From Trematomus loennbergii (Eukaryota; Chordata; Actinopteri; Perciformes; Nototheniidae): a stretch of 64,000 nucleotides of DNA. Numbering within the stretch: the first letter of the stretch is position 1; each line of letters opens with the position of its first letter. Position numbers and translations under genes: made by a program. The DNA lies in contig JAAOOA010000140.1 of assembly GCA_012861695.1 (NCBI GenBank), positions 3,468,546 through 3,532,545 of the forward strand, given 5' to 3'. This document shows, piece by piece, positions 14,327 to 25,550 of the stretch. Under the pieces are notes generated by a model, which was not told where the DNA came from, made no database searches, and saw only the letters and a list, made by a program, of their open reading frames with translations.

Positions 14327-15029
14327 TGCTGCGTTCACACCGGACGGGTTGAATATTCGCTTCGCTCTAATCGCTCGAGTTTCACCGCGGCTGTCAGCTG
14401 TGTTTACTCGCGTCATTCAAAATGAACATATTTGACCGTGATTAAATTGTAATACACGTTTCAAAATGATGCCGAAGTAACAACATACTGATACCGGTTA
14501 GTAAAACCATGAATTAATGCTTTGACAAGTCTGCAGACAGACGGCAGGCGAAGAACCTTTTAAAATGCTTGTTTTCTGAATGGAGATCGGCTAAGCTAAC
14601 GCAGTATATGCTCCGACCGTCCACACTCACAACAACGGCCTACAGACATAAATAAAGCAGCGACTGTACTCGCCATGACACAGGCAGTCTGTGGTTTGTA
14701 CTTGTTTCACTTTTGTCCAGTTTCTGAACAGATATGAGGAGCTGTGAGCTCTGAGTGCTAACAGCTAACCGCTGCTGTTTTGGTTTTCTGATTCAACGTC
14801 AGCTGACGGCAGGCTGAGATCCTCACCGCTGATTGGCTACCGCGAGATCGCGCCACGCGAATTTGACCGCTCGAGTTGAAAGAATTTAACTCGAGCGATT
14901 GTCGGGCCCCCTCCAATCGCCTCATGCGCGCCGTCGGAGCGAATTCGCGTCTGTCCGCATCTCTGCATTGACTTTACATGTAATCGCGCCGCCCCCAAAC
15001 ATCGCATCGCGTCCGGTGTGAACGCACCA
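14327..15029. mobile_element. 703-bp non-autonomous PIF/Harbinger-like element
   Basis: Left end TGCTGCGTTCACACCGGACG and right end, reverse complemented, TGGTGCGTTCACACCGGACG match at 19 of 20 bases. It is flanked by TAA on both sides (14324-14326 and 15030-15032), the 3-bp target duplication of PIF/Harbinger. Subterminal parts are GC-rich with repeated AATCGCTCGAGTT words, including a hairpin near 14871-14898. No transposase. Its inner 370 bp is shared with the element at 44.7-45.4 kb. Confidence 0.75.
14418..14787 (-). repeat. Shared core sequence, copy 1
   Basis: Reverse complement matches 44872-45238 almost base for base over about 367 bp. On the minus strand it runs from GTTAGCTGTTAGCACTCAGA through CATGGCGAGTACAG to TCAAATATGTTCATTTTG. 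The flanking transposon ends differ between the two copies. Confidence 0.9.
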
Positions 15030-15407
15030 TAAAGCTCACTCATTACAATAAAATGTGTTTGATTTGAACAAAATCATTTCTATATTTGGAAAGTCATGTG
15101 TGGGGGGCAGTTGTCATTAATTATTTTGCCGCATAACCACTAGAAAAAGTTGAAAAACTCAGCCGAGAAATAGTAAAATACCAGGAAACCAGAAACTTAA
15201 ATTGAACTTTGAGGTGTTTGTATTAGTTTGTGTGGTGATCGTAGACACATGTTGTTGCTTTTGGATCAACTGTTTCTAGTGTTATGCTAGGCTAAGCTAA
15301 TTTAGCAGTAGCATTGTTTTTAGCATATTGACATATGTGGAATATATGTAGCTCTTAGTAAGAAAGCAAACAAGTAGAATTCACAAAATGTCCAAGTATT
15401 CATTTAA

Positions 15408-16194
15408 AAGAATTTCTTAGTTTGATATATTTATATAAGTACTTATTTATGTATTGTGGATTTGGAAAATACATACGATACAAATGCCTTTACCTACATT
15501 ACATTGGTTTAATGTGATGCTTTATTGCAATGCATTCAGTACAGCAGATCAATATCTCTCAACCCACTTGATTTGTTATTCAAACCTAACTGTGGAAACT
15601 ATATGATCTTCCAAAATGCTTGCTCTGCAGCAGGAAGCAAAAGCATGCGACTTTCCACCCTGGCTTCATGTGAAAAAAAACAGCAAGTGCATTTCTTCTT
15701 AAACAATGTGACAGCGTCTTGTATATTTATGCATCTGTCGAGTTGATGTGCTGATCTTTATGGAAAACATGAAGAGATTATTGGAGGGAAGGAATCAGAG
15801 TGACACTAGTGACACACACTCGAGCCAACCAGTACACACACCAGAACCACAGGCTGGAGTCCCTCAGGCTGTGGTGAGCGCTGGCTTCTGGTGACGTAGA
15901 GACGCCCGCGGCTCCTCACTGTTCCTCTGCTCCTGATTGAGTTTTAATTGATTTCTCTAGAGCGTTGTGGTTCATTCTTGTCATTGAGATGTAGTCTTTC
16001 TGGGTTTTTAATTAGCAGATCTCTTGATTTATCCCCCGAGTCTGTGATTATTACAATTATGTGGCTTTTGTAATTGGTGGATATCGAGTTGATGTTCTTT
16101 TCGAGAAAATCATTACTTTGAAACAGTGAATGCTGCCAGGGACAATGAGGCTGGGCCGGCGGGGTTTGATACATGGGCACCCGTGTGGTTAAAC

Positions 16195-16196
<2 letters not shown>
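15408..16196. other. Single-copy sequence, candidate conserved patch at 15930-16170
   Basis: 15930-16170 holds GAGTTTTAATTGATTT, GGGTTTTTAATTAGCAG and GATTATTACAATTATG and no repeat. A regulatory role is possible but untested. Confidence 0.35.

Positions 16197-16230
<34 letters not shown>
16197..16230. repeat. (GT)n microsatellite
   Basis: 17 uninterrupted GT units. Confidence 0.95.
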
Positions 16231-16233
<3 letters not shown>

Positions 16234-16365
16234 ATATACAGTATGAGCATGTTTATTCATATTTCTTCGTCCTGTGCGTCCACAGTATGCGTGCCGACCG
16301 CAGCGCCGCCAATGCCTCGCCATCTGTAATGCGTGTTTATGTTTACTTTAAGTATGTTTGTGAGC

Positions 16366-16382
16366 GTGTGTGTGTGTGTGTG

Positions 16383-16479
<97 letters not shown>

Positions 16480-16494
16480 TGTGTGTGTGTGTGT
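16366..16494. repeat. (GT)n microsatellite, 129 bp
   Basis: Interrupted by TTG at 16382 and 16442 and GG at 16472. Confidence 0.96.
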
Positions 16495-16945
16495 CTGTGG
16501 AGCACGTGAAGTGTAGCACCTGCCCTCTCCGCCCAGTCGTGCTGCTGTGTGGCAGCTACGGAGCGCAGGCTGACATCATCAAACGGTGACAGGGCAGACA
16601 GGTCAGGGCGCCTGTGGTTGTTGCTGGAAAAGGCTACTCCCCAAAGTGTGTGTCTGTGTGTTTTAGCACACACCCTTTTCATATTAAGTTGTTTTATATT
16701 AACTTGGCATTTTTTTACTTTGAATGCATTGCATAGTTCTCATGCTCTCTTTGACTTCTATTCTCTAATGGAGTCATTAAGTCTTAGAGTAAGTGACAAA
16801 GAAAACATTTCCAATGTGAGCAAACATGTCTTTGCCTCAATCACCGCGACCATGGAAAACTCATGTCTTTTCTCATCCACTTCTTTGCCTCTAAAATGTG
16901 CTTTGCATTCAGCATGGACACAAACAACTTTCTTGAATTTCTTTC
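16495..16945. other. Single-copy non-coding sequence
   Basis: A 147-codon open frame (16549-16992) runs through here into the LINE tail, but it has no recognisable motif and looks like chance. Confidence 0.45.
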
Positions 16946-17160
16946 AAATCAGAATCAGAAATCCTTTATTTGTGCCAAAGCGGGTACATTGACATTGTAA
17001 CAGTGAAGGGACAGTGCAGATACAATGCACATACAACAGCACATATCCATGATAACACTAACATGCAACAACAGATTGTGCAAAACGGTATATTGCACTT
17101 TAACAGTGTTTAAGTCTGTGTTGGTGTGTTGGTCTAAAAGGGAACAGGTGGTTGTGAAGT
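16946..17160 (-). mobile_element. LINE 3' UTR and tail (L2/Rex1-like), inverted
   Basis: On the minus strand it ends GGCACAAATAAAGGATTTCT followed by GATTCTGATTT, the AATAAAGGATTTCTGATTCTGATT tail type common in fish LINEs. Internal TGCACTGTCCCTTCACTG also fits. No coding remnant; the 5' boundary near 17160 is approximate. Confidence 0.65.
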
Positions 17161-17884
17161 GTCTGTTGCATGAAGAAAGGACGGAAAACACTATTTAAAG
17201 AGTGCATTAAAACACCCGAACATCTTCCTAATATATTCCACCCACTGTTTTCAACTTTCCTTAAAAAGATTTCTTACACGTTTGACTTTGTTTGCTCTCT
17301 TGAGTTTCACCCTGTGTTTTCTGTCTGGACCACAGAGGACAGGTTAGTGAGGCTTCTTGTATTCCATTTGAAGATTTTAGAGGATGTCATGGCCTGTTTG
17401 CACCTGCAAGTGTTCCTCTGCCTACTCGCTATTTCTCAGGATCTGTGTAATTACCAGGGTCTAACCCTCGCTCCACATCTCATATCCTGAGCACAACATT
17501 TGCCCAGATTTACCGACTGGCTTTGGATTGCTTATTCCGCTCAAAAACAACACTGAGAAGAGAAGTGGCGTGAAGAAGCTGCCAGGGTGCAAAATAGTCC
17601 AAATATCTCCTGTTCTGCGTGCATCATAATTAAATCAAATCATGTTTCTAATGACGGCGCATGGGTTAGCAAAACCAAATAACCCAGGATGCACGGCGGG
17701 ACCCCAGAAAAAAAATAACGCTATCTGCTTTTCAGCGAGCGCTCCGTTGGAGAAACAGTTTTGATTCGGGAACATTCCTATTTCAGGACCTTTAAATGTT
17801 AAGTAAAGAAACATTATGAGAGGAGGACTGAATGGGAAGCAGTGTGTGTGTGGACGTGCATGCATGTGGAATCAAGGAGCCCAG

Positions 17885-17916
<32 letters not shown>

Positions 17917-18206
17917 ATTTTGGACATACACCTCTAAGCACACCTAAGTGTATCTAGCCAAATGTTTTTATATGGTTCCATGACGGGGGTGAGAGTGTGT
18001 CTAACAAAGGACTATTTGGATGGGGCCGGTCAGTGCAGAGTGCTGGACTCATAATGACATAGAAAACAAACAGTGGTGAATGGGCACATGGTCCCTCCGA
18101 AACCACAGGCCCTTAACGGGAAGAGCCTGTCCAGCACTGCAGGAAGAACCAGGCGCCAAGGAGTTAAAGTACATCTACTGTGTCTGCGCACGTGTGTTGT
18201 GTGTGT
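17161..18206. other. Single-copy sequence with a short GT run
   Basis: A (GT)n of about 14 units lies at 17888-17916 and another short GT stretch just before 18207. Nothing else recognised. Confidence 0.5.
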
Positions 18207-19192
18207 CAGAGATGGCAGAAGTACACACCCTTTACTCAAGTAGAAGTACAGATACTCGTGTTTAAAAATACTCTGGTAAAGTAGAAGTACTGACTAAACT
18301 TCTTTACTCAAGTCAAAGTAAAGAGGGCTTTGAAATGTACTTTAGTAAAAAGTACCCATAACTAGCAGCTGTTTTAAAGAGTACCTGACCTCCCTTTATA
18401 TTAATAGAACAATAATGTCATTGTTAGCTAATGAATGTTTCCATGCTGAACAACGGCAACATGACAACGTTTTCATTGGTCCCTCTTCTTTAGAGAAGAC
18501 CAGGAAATGATGGATACACGGATCGTGTTCAAATCAATAGGCACGCAATGACTCTAAATAATAATGATCACGCCACCAAACACACATTCAAACTAAAGGA
18601 ACCAGCCTGTTTGGAAATGTGAGAAGTAGAAAGTACAGGTATTTGGGTTCAACATGTAAGAAGTAGAAGTACAGGTATTTGGGTTCAACATGTAAGAAGT
18701 AGAAAGTACAGGTATTTGTGTTCAACATGTAAGAAGTAGAAAGTACAGGTATTTGTGTTCAACATGTAAGAAGTAGAAAGTACAGGTATTTGTGTTCAAC
18801 ATGTAAGAAGTAGAAAGTACAGGTATTTGTGTTCAACATGTAAGAAGTAGAAAGTACAGGTATTTGGGTTCAACATGTAAGAAGTAGAAAGTACAGGTAT
18901 TGGTGTTCAACATGTAAGAAGTAGAAAGTACAGGTATTTGTGTTCAAAATGTAAGAAGTAGAAAGTACAGGTATTTGGGTTCAACATGTAAGAAGTAGAA
19001 AGTACAGGTATTTGTGTTCAACATGTAAGAAGAAAGTACAGGTATTTGGGTTCAACATGTAAAGTAGAAAGTACAGGTATTTGTGTTCAACATGTAAGAG
19101 TCAAAGTAAAAAGTTTTCAGAAAAATAAGTAGTGGAGTAAAGTACTGATACCAGAAAAATGTACTTAAGTGCAGTAACGAAGTATTGTACTT

Positions 19193-19195
<3 letters not shown>
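18207..19195 (+). mobile_element. hAT-like non-autonomous element with minisatellite, copy 1
   Basis: Begins CAGAGATGGCAGAAGTACAC, followed by a 415-bp unique arm (to 18621), a 37-bp minisatellite and a 3' arm with GTACTTAAGTGCAGTAACGA. The family's normal end, seen complete in copy 2, is CTACTTCCCACCTCTG; here it is decayed to TTCTG and merges into a GT array. The unique arm is nearly identical to those of copies 2 and 3. There is no transposase. Confidence 0.8.
18622..19099 (+). repeat. 37-bp minisatellite inside copy 1, about 13 units
   Basis: The unit begins GTAGAAAGTACAGGTATTTG and ends TGTTCAACATGTAAGAA. A G/T variant (GGGTTC versus GTGTTC) distinguishes units. Confidence 0.95.

Positions 19196-19261
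<66 letters not shown>
19196..19261. repeat. (GT)n abutting the transposon 3' end
   Basis: Pure GT after one GC step; it starts exactly where the hAT-like terminus breaks off. Confidence 0.95.
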
Positions 19262-19262
<1 letters not shown>

Positions 19263-20736
19263 CAGATCAGCTTCACACATACCTGATACCTTTTAGGCTG
19301 TATGGGCATTAGAGCCTCATGCAGGACGCAATAAAGACACAGTCAAGAAGGTACATATTAAAACACAGATACACACACCCTCACACTCCCTCTGTGTGTC
19401 TCTGGTACACACATCACAGGGGAGCCTTCCCAATCAACCAGCAGCAACAATATTATTCTGCCATTCACTGTCGCAGCGGTGATTGATGAAGCCGAGGGAA
19501 GGCCTGAGTCCAGATCCCGACGTGCAGCTCATGTAGAATAACACCGAGCAGACAACCTTCATATTAGACTGAGCTGCTACACGCTAACGGCCAAAAAACA
19601 CCCAGCTGTCCCGAGACAGAGCCGGGTTCACACTGCAACGCTGGGCAATCACAAAAGTATTTTAGTTGGATAAAAGGTTATTTTATTTGATGCATTTCTG
19701 TGTGTTCTGCACATTGTGGTAGGTTTCATTTGAGTATGTAATTCACACACTTTGGAATAAGCCCAAATTTAAAGCAAATTGTTCAATTACTTATATTGAT
19801 TTTAAATGAACTCAATGAAACTAAGGTGTGTTACCTGAACACAGTATCTGGAATCAAAGGATGTTAATTAAATGAAAGATTACATGGAATACATGTCATA
19901 CAAGAATCCCATAGGACACACAAACATCCATAATATTCAGTGTTGATTTGGTGGTTTTATTCTCAAGTTGCCTTATTTTTACAATACGATAATACTTTAA
20001 TGGTCAGATCGAGTCTGAAATGTTGACTTGCATCACAGCAGCTCATTAGCAAAATAGACAAATATCAAGACACAATAATGAAAAAGAACAAACATAGATT
20101 GCGAGATAAAGGGTTTATTACCTCCTATCTTTGCAGAATGTCCTTTCTCTGACTCTTAACGTTGTCAGTGTTTGGAGTAAAAAGCTGTGCAAAATTGGGA
20201 ACATATATATTTGTTTGTGTTCTTCGATGCTCATCCTGCTCATGCCATCTTCCCAGTTCTGCCTGTATTAACAAGAATACAGCAGACATAAACACACATT
20301 AAATAAGGATATCAGTGAAACCTAGCTGGTCATTAATATACATTTAATTATGACCTTACCTGGTTTCAGGTAGTGATTTCATTCCTGCAGAGATGCATGT
20401 TCTTGTGTATATTATAGAATGATATTTGAGGATATCTGTGGACACAGTTGGTAGAAACAGTGAAGAGTGTAGTGTGGGTGGAGGTGTCTAAACACAGATG
20501 CACGTGGCGGAGCAGACATGTGTTTCGCTTTCCGGTTTGTGTCGACCCACAGATGTTTTAGAGGCGCTGAATTTAGTTGTATTTATTTGTCTTACTATGT
20601 CTGGAAGATGCACACATTTTTCCACCTGGTGAGTTTCAGTGAAGACAGTGTGAGGAGCAGGAGCTATTTTAACTTTATGCATTCTGTTTCTGTCTCAGTA
20701 AACAATGCTGTACTGTACGAAGCCTTTCCTATATGT
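19262..20736. other. Single-copy non-coding sequence
   Basis: Nothing recognisable. Confidence 0.5.
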
Positions 20737-20744
20737 GTGACGTT

Positions 20745-22011
20745 CAGAGGTGGGAAGTAGTGGAGTACAAATACTTCGTTACTGTACTTAAGTACATTTT
20801 TCTGGTATCAGTACTTTACTCCACTACTTATTTTTCTGACGACTCTTTACTTTTTACATTTTGAACCCAAATACCTGTACTTTCTACTTCTTACATGTTG
20901 AACACAATACCTGTACTTTCTACTTCTTACATGTTGAACACAAATACCTGTACTTTCTACTTCTTACATGTTGAACACAAATACCTGTACTTTCTACTTC
21001 TTACATTTTGAACACAAATACCTGTACTTTCTACTTCTTACATTTGAACACAAATACCTGTACTTTCTACTTCTTACATGTTGAACACAAATACCTGTAC
21101 TTTCTACTTCTTACATGTTGAACACAAATACCTGTACTTTCTACTTCTTACATGTTGAACACAAATACCTGTACTTTCTACTTCTTACATGTTGAACACA
21201 AATACCTGTACTTTCTACTTCTTACATGTTGAACCAAATACCTGTACTTTCTACTTCTTACATGTTGAACACAAATACCTGTACTTTCTACTTCTTACAT
21301 GTTGAACACAAATACCTGTACTTTCTACTTCTTACATGTTGAACACAAATACCTGTACTTTCTACTTCTTACATGTTGAACACCAAATACCTGTACTTTC
21401 TACTTCTTACATGTTGAACACAAATACCTGTACTTTCTACTTCTTACATGTTGAACACAAATACCTGTACTTTCTACTTCTTACATGTTGAACACAAATA
21501 CCTGTACTTTCTACTTCTTACATGTTGAACCCAAATACCTGTACTTTCTACTTCTTACATGTTGAACACAAATACCTGTACTTTCTACTTCTCACATTTC
21601 CAAACAAACAGGCTGGTTCCTTTAGTTTGAATGTGTGTTTGGTGGCGTGATCATTATTATTTAGAGTCATTGCGTGCCTATTGATTTGAACACGATCCGT
21701 GTATCCATCATTTCCTGGTCTTCTCTAAAGAAGAGGGACCAATGAAAACGTTGTCATGTTGCCGTTGTTCAGCATGGAAACATTCATTAGCTAACAATGA
21801 CATTATTGTTCTATTAATATAAAGGGAGGTCAGGTACTCTTTAAAACAGCTGCTAGTTATGGGTACTTTTTACTGAAGTACATTTCAAAGCCCTCTTTAC
21901 TTTACTTGAGTAAAGAAGTTTAGTCAGTACTTCTACTTTACCAGAGTATTTTTAAACACGAGTATCTGTACTTCTACTTGAGTAAAGGATGTGTGTACTT
22001 TGCCATCTGTG
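20745..22011 (-). mobile_element. hAT-like element with minisatellite, copy 2 (complete, inverted)
   Basis: The left end is CAGAGGTGGGAAGTAGTGG and the right end is TACTTTGCCATCTGTG, imperfect inverted repeats of the CAGAGxTGGxAAGTA type. The flanks GTGACGTT (20737-20744) and GTGATGTT (22012-22019) form an 8-bp target duplication with one mismatch, the hAT size. It is the only one of the three copies with both ends, so it defines the family: 111-bp 3' arm, 37-bp array of about 20 units, and 416-bp 5' arm. No transposase. Confidence 0.85.
20858..21595 (-). repeat. 37-bp minisatellite inside copy 2, about 20 units
   Basis: Same unit as copies 1 and 3, on the opposite strand; very homogeneous, mostly the GTGTTC variant. 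Confidence 0.95.
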
Positions 22012-22019
22012 GTGATGTT

Positions 22020-23667
22020 CACATTAGCAGGTTAGCATTGGTTGCTAATGCACGGTATCGTAAAGAGACACAGATTATCTTCAATCATCCTAACACAACG
22101 GAAAATGTGTTCATATGTTTTTAAATACATGAAAAAAGGCCCTTTCAAATGCACACAGTGTGGATTTCTTTTACAAAATCTATGAGTGTGTGTTGAGTCA
22201 TAAGTGTCTTAGACTCGATGATGACAAGGCAAACACAGAGTTAAATGTGCACATCTTTTATTGACTAAAACTAGAGAAGGATAGAAGTTTTCTTCCACTA
22301 AGATAAGACTAAAATACCTAGACTTTTTGTCAACCAAAACTTGGATGAGGTCAAACAAATGTGATCAAATCTAACTTAGACATTTGCAACAGGTCTTAGA
22401 GAAAGTAAAAATAACAGCTGACTAATTGCACAGTCATGATGCTCACAGTGTGTCTCTTCTCTGCTTGTTTACATGTAACCATGTAACTGTCAACGAGTCT
22501 TCACCGTCAGCTCTCTCGCCCACACCCCCCCCCTTCCCTCTCTCTCTCTCTCTCTCTCCGTCAGACATCCAGAGGTCCATTTACCGCTTTGAAAACATCA
22601 TAAAACGGACTTGATGCTAAAAATTGAGCAGGCGTCAGCAGATGGTTTTAAGGTCACGCTGCTGACTGAGCATCAGAAAAAAAACTCTCTCACAAAGGCT
22701 CCACAAAAGCAGTATAATAGTATATTATACAGAACTTAACATTCAGATGTTGTGAGAAAACGTGATGAGATCCATATTTCTAACCACTACTTAAAATCAT
22801 AACAGAAGACTTCACAGGCAAACACAGCTTGGTAACTCTAAAAGTTGCTTTCATTCCTAAGAAAAAATCACGAGGGGAGATTAAGTTTCAAATGTTGTCT
22901 ATATGTCTATGTAGATTTCCTCATTTGCATATTTAAACATATATTTTCATAGTCATTTCATCTATAGTACATTAAAATGTCACGTGTAGTGTCTTAAAAA
23001 TACACAGTTTTTGGAAGATTGTGTTTTTCTTTTGTACATGCCAAGCCAGGAATCTCTGCATCAGAAGCACTTTCACTCCCAGTTGTAATCCTGTCTATAT
23101 TATGGAAGATGTTACAGAGGGGTTAGTACTCAATAAGCCTCATTTAAAAAGATGAGACAATGTTCTGATACATGGTGCCGTACGAGAGAGAAAACCATTG
23201 ACTCTAATATGTAAACAAAATGAAGAATTTGGACTTAACTTGGCTTTTATCCAATATCCTAAACATGCCTATATTGCGTATTTAAACATAACATTTCAGT
23301 AACACAGAAACATAATTGTCCCACCCTTCTTTTTGAACCCTAATACCTGTAGTAATAGCAGATAATGATAGTGTAGACCCGACAGGCACAACAAACCACA
23401 CACACACGAAACAGATCATTTCTCGGAGTTGTCAATCAGCGGCGAATTCTGCGTTCTCGGCAGAGTCAGACTAACTTGATCCTGATGGGTGAGGTAGAAA
23501 TGCTGAGACACATTTTTCAGCGTAACACCTCTCTGGGGTGTCTGGGCGCCGACCGCAGCAGCTCCCCACTTAGTTTTATTACAGCGGGTCGTAATGTTCT
23601 TCCTCGCGTTGTTCTACCGGCTTTTATTCTGTTACAGTCGCACATAAGACTGCCAAGGACTAATTGG
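22020..23667. other. Single-copy sequence
   Basis: Contains a short (CT)n at 22538-22558. No gene is seen. Confidence 0.5.
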
Positions 23668-25459
23668 CAGAGATGGCAAAAGTACACACACCCTTTACTC
23701 AAGTAGAAGTACAGATACTCATGTTTAAATACTTCTGGTGAAAGTAGAAGTACTGATTAAACTTCTTTACTCAAGTGAAAGTAAAGAGGCTTTGAAATGT
23801 ACTTCAGTAAAAAGTACCCATAACTAGCAGCTGTTTTAAAGAGTACCTGACCTCCCTTTATATTAATAGAACAATAATGTCATTGTTAGCTAATGAATGT
23901 TTCCATGCTGAACAACGGCAACATGACAACGTTTTCATTGGTCCCTCTTCTTTAGAGAAGACCAGGAAATGATGGATACACGGATCGTGTTCAAATCAAT
24001 AGGCACGCAATGACTCTAAATAATAATGATCACGCCACCAAACACACATTCAAACTAAAGGAACCAGCCTTTTGGGAAATGTGAGAAGTAGAAAGTACAG
24101 GTATTTGTGTTCAACATGTAAGAAGTAGAAAGTACAGGTATTTGTGTTCAACATGTAAGAAGTAGAAAGTACAGGTATTTGTGTTCAACATGTAAGAAGT
24201 AGAAAGTACAGGTATTTGGGTTCAACATGTAAGAAGTAGAAAGTACAGGTATTTGTGTTCAACATGTAAGAAGTAGAAAGTACAGGTATTTGTGTTCAAC
24301 ATGTAAGAAGTAGAAAGTACAGGTATTTGTGTTCAAAATGTAAGAAGTAGAAAGTACAGGTATTTGGGTTCAACATGTAAGAAGTAGAAAGTACAGGTAT
24401 TTGTGTTCAACATGTAAGAAGTAGAAAGTACAGGTATTTGGGTTCAACATGTAAGAAGTAGAAAGTACAGGTATTTGTGTTCAACATGTAAGAAGTAGAA
24501 AGTACAGGTATTTGTGCAGAAATGTGAGAAGTAGAAAGACAGGTATTTGGGTTCAACATGTAAGAAGTAGAAAGTACAGGTATTTGTGTTAGAAATGTGA
24601 GAAGTAGAAAGTACAGGTATTTGTGTTCAACATGTAAGAAGTAGAAAGTACAGGTATTTGAGTTCAACATGTAAGAAGTAGAAAGTACAGGTATTTGAGT
24701 TCAACATGTAAGAAGTAGAAAGTACAGGTATTTGAGTTCAACATGTAAGAAGTAGAAAGTACAGGTATTTGAGTTCAACATGTAAGAAGTAGAAAGTACA
24801 GGTATTTGGTTCAACATGTAAGAAGTAGAAAGTACAGGTATTTGTGTTCAACATGTAAGAAGTAGAAAGTACAGGTATTGTGGGTTCAACATGTAAGAAG
24901 TAGAAAGTACAGGTATTTGTGTTCAAATGTAAGAAGTAGAAAGTACAGGTATTTGGGTTCAACATGTAAGAAGTAGAAAGTACAGGTATTTGTGTTCAAC
25001 ATGTAAGAAGTAGAAAGTACAGGTATTTGGGTTCAACATGTAAGAAGTAGAAAGTACAGGTATTTGTGTTCAACATGTAAGAAGTAGAAAGTACAGGTAT
25101 TTGTGTTAGAAATGTGAGAAGTAGAAAGGACAGGTATTTGGGTTCAACATGTAAGAAGTAGAAAGTACAGGTATTTGTGTTAGAAATGTGAGAAGTAGAA
25201 AGTACAGGTATTTGTGTTCAACATGTAAGAAGTAGAAAGTACAGGTATTTGAGTTCAACATGTAAGAAGTAGAAAGTACAGGTATTTGAGTTCAACATGT
25301 AAGAAGTAGAAAGTACAGGTATTTGAGTTCAACATGTAAGAAGTAGAAAGTACAGGTATTTGAGTTCAACATGTAAGAAGTAGAAAGTACAGGTATTTGT
25401 GTTCAAAATGTAAGAAGTAGAAAGTACAGGTATTTGTGTTCAACATGTAAGAAGTCAAA

Positions 25460-25461
<2 letters not shown>
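23668..25461 (+). mobile_element. hAT-like element with minisatellite, copy 3 (3' end lost)
   Basis: Begins CAGAGATGGCAAAAGTACAC. The 5' arm (to 24082) is almost identical to copies 1 and 2. The array is the longest of the three. After the last unit, AAGTCAAAGTATGTG passes straight into (GT)n, so the last 90 or so bases of the 3' arm are missing. Confidence 0.82.
24083..25455 (+). repeat. 37-bp minisatellite inside copy 3, about 37 units
   Basis: Contains variant units (GAGTTC, GGGTTC, and TTAGAAATGTGAGAAG) that recur in the same order 591 bp apart, showing an internal block duplication. A run of four GAGTTC units follows the TTAGAAATGTG variant at both 24587 and 25178. Confidence 0.95.

Positions 25462-25462
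<1 letters not shown>

Positions 25463-25549
<87 letters not shown>
25463..25549. repeat. (GT)n microsatellite, 87 bp
   Basis: Uninterrupted; abuts the broken end of hAT-like copy 3. Confidence 0.97.

Positions 25550-25550
<1 letters not shown>

Larger units (their letters stand above)
14127..15403. mobile_element. Palindromic TTAA-type element, split by a nested insertion
   Basis: The left arm (14129-14326) contains ATAGTTTGACATTTT and GCTAGCAGCTAGTTAGC; the right arm (15030-15403) contains GCTAGGCTAAGCTAATTTAG and ends AAAATGTCCAAGTATTCAT before TTAA at 15404-15407. The outer arms are inverted relative to each other, as in a long fold-back fish MITE with TTAAAGGAATAGTTC-type ends. A 703-bp Harbinger-like element (14327-15029) sits inside; removing it restores continuity between the arms. 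The left target site is decayed. Confidence 0.6.

Noticed and set aside
14318..15037. AAGCTC on both sides as a 6-bp target duplication of the Harbinger-like element
   Set aside because: The sequence belongs to the host repeat arms; TAA immediately outside the inverted repeats fits the superfamily and the rejoined host sequence better.
24083..25455. CRISPR-like regular repeats (37-bp, and also the 40- and 57-bp arrays)
   Set aside because: Units are directly adjacent with no unique spacers, lie inside eukaryotic transposons, and have no cas genes.
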